A stretch of 64,000 bases of DNA, from positions 7,006,001 to 7,070,000 of the forward strand of contig NZ_CP107799.1 in assembly GCF_041431135.1 (NCBI RefSeq). The letters run 5' to 3'. Positions 60,488 through 64,000 of this stretch are shown here, piece after piece. A program made the translations under genes and the position numbers. The notes below the pieces were generated by a model. It was not told the origin of the DNA, did no database searches, and worked only from the letters and a program-made list of their open reading frames with translations. This DNA is from Streptomyces sp. NBC_00554. GTDB taxonomy: Bacteria > Actinomycetota > Actinomycetes > Streptomycetales > Streptomycetaceae. Every line of letters starts with the position of its first letter. The first letter of the stretch is position 1.

Positions 60488-61367
60488 CTGAGGCGGTGCG
60501 GCCGTGGCTGTTCGCTGTACTGCTTGCTCGCCTATCCGGCGAGGGTGAGGTTGTGGAGGCGGGCGATACCGAGCATGGCGTGGTGGACGCCATCGCCCTT
60601 GAGTTGGCAGTCGCGCAGGATCTTCCAGCTCTTCATGCGGGCGAAGGTGTGCTCAACACGGGCGCTGACTTGCTTGTGCGACCGGTTGTGTTGCTCTTTC
60701 CAGTCCGGGAGTTCTTCGCCTTTGCGGCGCTGGTGTGGGATGACGAGTCCGGTGTCCTGGTAACCGCCGTCGGCGATGGTCATCGTCGTGCCGACGGCGG
60801 CCTTGGCACCGGACTCCTCCCCGCCTCGGGAGTCGTGCCGGTTGCCGGGCAGGGGCCGGCCGACCACGACGACCAGGCGGGTGTCGGCGTCGATGACGAC
60901 CTGATGGGCCGTGGAATAGCGGTAGTTCTTCGACTGCTCGGCCACCGTGTGGTCACGGGTGGGGACCAGGGTTCCGTCGACGATGAGGACGGTGTCCTTA
61001 CGGAATCGCTTGCGCGGCTGCAGCGAGAGCATCGGCCCGAGATGGTTGATGATCCGGTCCGCCGCCGACTTCGCTATGCCGAAGAGCGGTGCCAGTTGGC
61101 GCATCGTCAAAGTTCGTGCGCCAGTACGCCGCGACCAGCAACACGCGGTCCTCCAGCGGGAGGCTCCATGGCCGTCCGCGGTGCACCTCCGCCGCGTGCT
61201 CACGCCGTGCCGCGGTCACCAACTTGCCGAAGCAGCGCCGGCTCAGCCCGGTGAAGGGGGTTATCCAGGACGGCTCCGATGCCGTGATCACACCAACCAC
61301 CACAAGATCACCTTGTTGCCCCGTACGCCCCCCGCTGGGTGTAGTCGGCCGTCCGACCGCATCTCAG
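60488..61367 (-). mobile_element. IS5-family element with frameshifted transposase
   Basis: About 880 bp; imperfect inverted ends built on CTGAG-GCGGTnCGG-CCG at about 60488 and 61367. The boundaries are estimates. It separates the caspase-kinase gene from the orphan gene at the right boundary of the island. Confidence 0.55.
60532..61303 (-). pseudogene. IS5-type transposase with a one-base insertion
   Basis: The first frame (MVVGVITASEPSWITPFTG ... LVAAYWRTN) and the second (LTMRQLAPLFGIAKSAADRI ... GIARLHNLTLAG) join at a TTT near 61108 where relatives have one T fewer. DDE residues are visible (VLIVDGTLVP, TIADGGYQDTG, ARVEHTFARMK). It is either a pseudogene or uses a programmed shift; a plain mutation is simpler. 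Confidence 0.75.
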
Positions 61368-61400
61368 TGGCCCTGGTTGGCCGGGGATGAGAGTCTCCCG

Positions 61401-61832
61401 ATGATGAGCACTCACAACGAAGCCGAGGTTGGCGAACTACTGCACCAGCGCGGCTGGCGTGCAGTATTCACGGTTGCCGAACGAGTGAACGCCTGGGCCG
61501 GTCTGGTGAGTCTCGTCGAACGTGGCTACGGCGACGACATCTACGAGTACACAAACGACCTCTACTGCCGGAACTGGCTCCACGAGGCATGGATCCTGCT
61601 GGACGACCACGTTGTCCAGCTCTGGACACCGAGGATCAAGGCTGTGGACGATCAGTTCAGGGCGGCGACAGTCGTGGACGACGGCCAAGCCCTCGGACAG
61701 TTCCACAAGCTGCCGCACGCGGACCTGTGGTGGTGGCGCCGACACCCCCGCATCCTCACCGGAGACCTGGGCGATTCGCTCCGCTCTGCAGGCGCCATCG
61801 GTATCCACCCGGACGAGCCGTGCCCTGAGTGA
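61401..61832 (+). CDS. Orphan small protein at the right edge of the island
   Basis: A 143-residue protein I do not recognise. It starts MMSTHNEAEVGELLHQRG with GGGATGAGAG upstream, is rich in Trp (LWWWRRHPRI) and acidic residues (GYGDDIYEYTNDLY), and looks compact and soluble. It ends 21 bases before the right att repeat, a position where accessory or immunity genes often sit. No catalytic motif. Confidence 0.7.
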   Translation: MMSTHNEAEVGELLHQRGWRAVFTVAERVNAWAGLVSLVERGYGDDIYEYTNDLYCRNWLHEAWILLDDHVVQLWTPRIKAVDDQFRAATVVDDGQALGQFHKLPHADLWWWRRHPRILTGDLGDSLRSAGAIGIHPDEPCPE

Positions 61833-61910
61833 AAGCAGTTACGGAACAGCCCTAAGGCGGATGTCGGCGGTTCGAAACCGTCCGCGCCCACCAGGTTCGG
61901 GGCATGAGAG

Positions 61911-61950
61911 AGGCCCAGGTCAGCGGGTATTCACCCGGAGACCTGGGCCT
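61911..61950 (+). terminator. Hairpin after the right island boundary
   Basis: AGGCCCAGGTC (61911-61921) with GACCTGGGCCT (61940-61950). It matches the hairpin after the intact tRNA gene and is probably the original chromosomal tRNA terminator. Confidence 0.75.
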
Positions 61951-61981
61951 TGAGCTTTTCCCCGGCTTCTATCCTGGCGCG

Positions 61982-62584
61982 GTGACGCCTCCCGATCTGC
62001 TGTTGCGGGCCCTGCACGACGCGGGAAACCCGCCCTTGCGTCCGCTGCCGGACCGAGTGGCGGAGCTTCTGAGGAAGCTTGACGCTCCTCCGCGTCTCGC
62101 GGCTCATCTGCGGGCCGTTCATGATGTCGCGCACCGACTTGTCGACTGGTTGGAGGAGTGGCAGCCGGCACTGCGCTTCGACCGCGATGCCGTGCTCTTT
62201 GGGGCCGCCACGCATGACGTAGGGAAGACGGCGCACGTCGGTGAACTGTCCGGGCCCGGCTCCGCGCACGAGGAGGCCGGACGTGAACTGCTGCTGGCCC
62301 AGGGCGTCAGCGCCGAGCTGGCCCGGTTCGCGGGGACCCACGCGGCCTGGACCGGGCCGGACATCGGGATCGAGGATCTGCTGGTGAGCGTGGCCGACAA
62401 GATCTGGAAGAACAAGCGGGTCCAGGAGCTGGAGGATCTCGTGGTGGCTCGGCTGGCCGAGGCGAGTGGACGGACGAGGTGGGAGGAGTTCCTGGCGTTC
62501 GACGACGTCCTCGGGGTCCTCGGTGACGGAGCGGACCAGCGGTTGGCTTTCCAGGCGTCCTATCCGGTGCGCCGGGCCCATTGA
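61982..62584 (+). CDS. HD-domain phosphohydrolase
   Basis: A 200-residue metal-dependent hydrolase. The His-Asp pair is in FGAATHDVGKTAHVG; an upstream His (LRAVHDVAHRL) and a later Asp (VSVADKIWKN) complete an HD-type site. Substrate could be a nucleotide. The GTG at 61982 is chosen over the longer frame because TATCCT lies 6 nt upstream (61970-61975) and the extension reads through the tRNA-derived hairpin. It is the first chromosomal gene after the island. Confidence 0.85.
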   Translation: MTPPDLLLRALHDAGNPPLRPLPDRVAELLRKLDAPPRLAAHLRAVHDVAHRLVDWLEEWQPALRFDRDAVLFGAATHDVGKTAHVGELSGPGSAHEEAGRELLLAQGVSAELARFAGTHAAWTGPDIGIEDLLVSVADKIWKNKRVQELEDLVVARLAEASGRTRWEEFLAFDDVLGVLGDGADQRLAFQASYPVRRAH

Positions 62585-62661
62585 GACCGGCCCACTGAGA
62601 ACTGGCCCACTGAGACCGGCCCACTGAGACCGGCCCGTTGAAACCGGCCCATTGAAAGCAG
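62579..62661 (+). repeat. 14-bp tandem repeat at the HD gene stop codon
   Basis: Six imperfect copies of CACTGAGACCGGCC (lengths 14, 15, 14, 14, 14, 12) from the HD gene's stop codon into the leader of the next gene. Each copy carries a TGA. Confidence 0.8.
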
Positions 62662-62673
62662 AAGGGCGACACG

Positions 62674-63318
62674 ATGGCGACCGAGGCGGCTCCGGGCACT
62701 GCGGTCCCGGATCACGTGCGTATCCCCGACACGAAGGCCGGGGGCACGGTCATTCTGCTCAACGGCACGTCCAGCTCCGGGAAGAGCAGCATCGCCCGGG
62801 AACTGCTCGGCGTTCTCGACGGGACGTGGTTCCACATGCCGGTGGACGTCTTCCATTCCATGCGGGGCGGCAGTGAGTTGGCCGACGGCGATCTTCAGGC
62901 GGAGATCGACCGCACGGTCAAGGGCTTCCACCGGGCCGTCGCGGGTATGGCGGCCGGTGGCAACAACGTCGTCGTCGACCATCCGCTGAGTCGTCGTTGG
63001 CGGTTGCTCGATCTTCTCGACCTGCTCGTGCCCGGGGACACCGTTCTGGTCGGGGTGCGCTGTCCGCTGCCCGAGCTGGAGCGGCGTGAGGCCGAGCGCG
63101 GGGACCGGCAGCGGGGGCTGGCCGCCATGCAGTACGACGCGGTCCACTCCCACGAACTGCATGACCTCGACGTCGACACCAGTCTTCAGAGCCCGCTGGA
63201 ATGCGCTCTTCGCGTACGGGACTTCCTGGCGGACCGCCCGCGACCCACGGCCTTCGAGACGCTCCGGCGGACTCTGCGTACACCTCGCAATCCTCCGAAT
63301 CCTCCGAAGGCGGACTGA
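62674..63318 (+). CDS. Chloramphenicol-phosphotransferase-like P-loop kinase
   Basis: A 214-residue CPT-family protein. P-loop VILLNGTSSSGKSSIAR, then HMPVDVFHSM, VVVDHPLSRR and the Arg-rich lid VRCPLPELERREAERGDRQ. The family includes chloramphenicol 3-O-phosphotransferase, but most actinobacterial members phosphorylate unknown substrates; resistance is not implied here. The C-terminus ends in a Pro-rich tail. Confidence 0.85.
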   Translation: MATEAAPGTAVPDHVRIPDTKAGGTVILLNGTSSSGKSSIARELLGVLDGTWFHMPVDVFHSMRGGSELADGDLQAEIDRTVKGFHRAVAGMAAGGNNVVVDHPLSRRWRLLDLLDLLVPGDTVLVGVRCPLPELERREAERGDRQRGLAAMQYDAVHSHELHDLDVDTSLQSPLECALRVRDFLADRPRPTAFETLRRTLRTPRNPPNPPKAD

Positions 63319-63328
63319 GCCTTCGCGT

Positions 63329-63661
63329 TCACACCGGGTCCTCGTGGGCGTGCTTCAGGCTCGCGCGGGCGTCGACCGTTTCCGCGGGGATGACCTCCGA
63401 CCAGAAGCGGTGGCAGCTCACGAACACGGCGAGTTCGCGCTCGCGCTGTCGGAGCTTCTCCACCTCGGCCTGTTCGTCCGCCGTCCAGCCGGGGGAGGCG
63501 GGCCGTTCCACCTTGCGCCAGCCGTTGGTGTCGCTGAAGCCGTCCAGGGGCTCGACCGACCAGGGGAGACGCTTCAGCAGGGCCAGTAGCTCGGCCCGGA
63601 CCTGATGCAGCTCCTCCTGACCGGCCAGGAGGTCACTCGGAAAGTCATAGGTCGCAGCCAC
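63329..63661 (-). CDS. Hypothetical protein
   Basis: A 110-residue protein with helical, charged sequence (ELHQVRAELLALLKRLPW, EVEKLRQRERELAVFVSCH) and a Trp-rich middle (NGWRKVERPASPGWTADE). Similar short proteins are common in Streptomyces with no known role. TACCAT (63673-63668) lies 6 nt before the GTG, suggesting a leaderless message. Confidence 0.75.
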   Translation of the reverse strand: MAATYDFPSDLLAGQEELHQVRAELLALLKRLPWSVEPLDGFSDTNGWRKVERPASPGWTADEQAEVEKLRQRERELAVFVSCHRFWSEVIPAETVDARASLKHAHEDPV

Positions 63662-63833
63662 ACGGCAATGGTACGCCTGTTCGATTTTGGGATGCGAGTT
63701 CCTTCCGGGACTTCACGCGAACGGGTGTGGCCGAGCCCTCGCGAACGGCAGGCCGCCGTCCGGCTACCGTGGGGGCTGCGGCCGCTGGAAAACGGGGTGC
63801 GGGGGTGCGGGGCCGACGCCTAGCGTGTCGGCC

Positions 63834-64000
63834 ATGCGCGTCGTCTTCACCAAGGGCCCCGGTACGAGTTACGACATCTCGGTGCACCGCGAGAGCGGCG
63901 CGGCGCTGGCCCCGCGCAACGGTCCCGGCGGACATCCCTACCTGCCGCACGACCTGGTCCACTTCCTGGTCGAGGCGGAGGCAGGGATCAGGCTCGGGGT
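63834..64000 (+). CDS. Hypothetical protein, 5' part only
   Basis: Runs off the right edge of the window. It starts MRVVFTKGPGTSYDISVHRE and continues with YLPHDLVHFLVEAEAGIRL. A TAGCGT hexamer sits 7 nt upstream of the ATG (63821-63826). The visible part resembles small Streptomyces proteins of unknown role. Confidence 0.7.
   Translation, partial: MRVVFTKGPGTSYDISVHRESGAALAPRNGPGGHPYLPHDLVHFLVEAEAGIRLG

Larger units (their letters stand above)
55446..61894. mobile_element. Integrated genomic island in the tRNA-Val gene
   Basis: About 6.4 kb bounded by identical 41-bp direct repeats (55446-55486 and 61854-61894) of the tRNA 3' end, the usual result of tyrosine-integrase recombination. Contents left to right: degraded integrase C-terminal piece, VOC gene, decayed IS, integrase N-terminal piece, caspase-kinase gene, decayed IS, orphan gene. 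No intact integrase, excisionase, replication or transfer gene is present, so the element is a stranded remnant. Confidence 0.85.

Noticed and set aside
62674..63318. Chloramphenicol resistance
   Set aside because: The CPT fold is present, but the family is broad and nothing shows that chloramphenicol is the substrate.
1..64000. CRISPR array
   Set aside because: No series of regularly spaced identical repeats was seen; the tandem repeats found (45451, 62579) have no spacers.

Overview
This window is chromosomal DNA from a Streptomyces (or very close actinomycete). Coding DNA is very GC-rich with GC-biased third positions, starts are ATG or GTG, and the gene neighbourhoods are classic Streptomyces ones: fasR-fabD-fabH-acpP-fabF, aceE next to DUF3052, an AhpE-type peroxiredoxin, and a ter cluster. 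From memory, the same gene sets lie in one region of the S. coelicolor chromosome (around SCO2361-SCO2390). I could not run a comparison.

Layout. 1-13.6 kb: secreted and envelope proteins (M14 carboxypeptidase, lipoprotein, membrane proteins, EI24, a C15-like protein lacking the usual Cys), a divergent LysR / 3-hydroxyisobutyrate-dehydrogenase-like / RidA group, and a TetR divergent from a GH3 beta-glucosidase. 13.6-18.4 kb: mobile DNA, with a decayed small gene, an intact IS5-type element whose target duplication supplies a lipoprotein gene's stop codon, galM squeezed between two elements, and an oversized TnpB-like RuvC nuclease with a possible guide-RNA scaffold at its 3' end. 18.6-25.3 kb: SGNH hydrolase, DUF3145, and the fatty-acid synthase operon fabD-fabH-acpP-fabF with its activator gene fasR upstream. 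25.4-35.2 kb: pirin, serine hydrolase, GNAT, a MerR-controlled aldo/keto reductase, DUF4429-SHOCT, DUF1023 hydrolase, a TetR/MFS efflux pair and a K+ channel. 35.3-38.6 kb: aceE and its leader. 38.6-48.8 kb: DUF3052, peroxiredoxin and the ter cluster (three TerD, one TerA-like, one DUF475/TerC-like) followed by an HpcH/citrate-lyase-like enzyme, a PRTase-StiP protein and a HAD phosphatase, the set associated with a predicted nucleoside-like metabolite. 48.8-55.2 kb: ALDH/SDR operon divergent from a TetR, zinc ribbon, DUF4383, a coiled-coil membrane protein and an adhesin-like lipoprotein.

55.4-61.9 kb is the most unusual part. A tRNA-Val gene is followed by an integrated island bounded by 41-bp direct repeats of the tRNA 3' end (55446-55486 and 61854-61894). 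Its integrase is split by an IS and a VOC gene, so the island is probably immobile. Its main cargo is a 751-residue fusion of a caspase-like peptidase and a Ser/Thr kinase, with lower-GC codon usage and an unrecognised C-terminal domain, plus a small orphan gene next to the right boundary. 61.9-64 kb returns to chromosomal genes (HD hydrolase, CPT-like phosphotransferase, two hypotheticals).

A recurring pattern is a TAnnnT -10-like hexamer 6-7 nt upstream of the start codon, with no Shine-Dalgarno sequence, at more than ten genes. This suggests many leaderless mRNAs.
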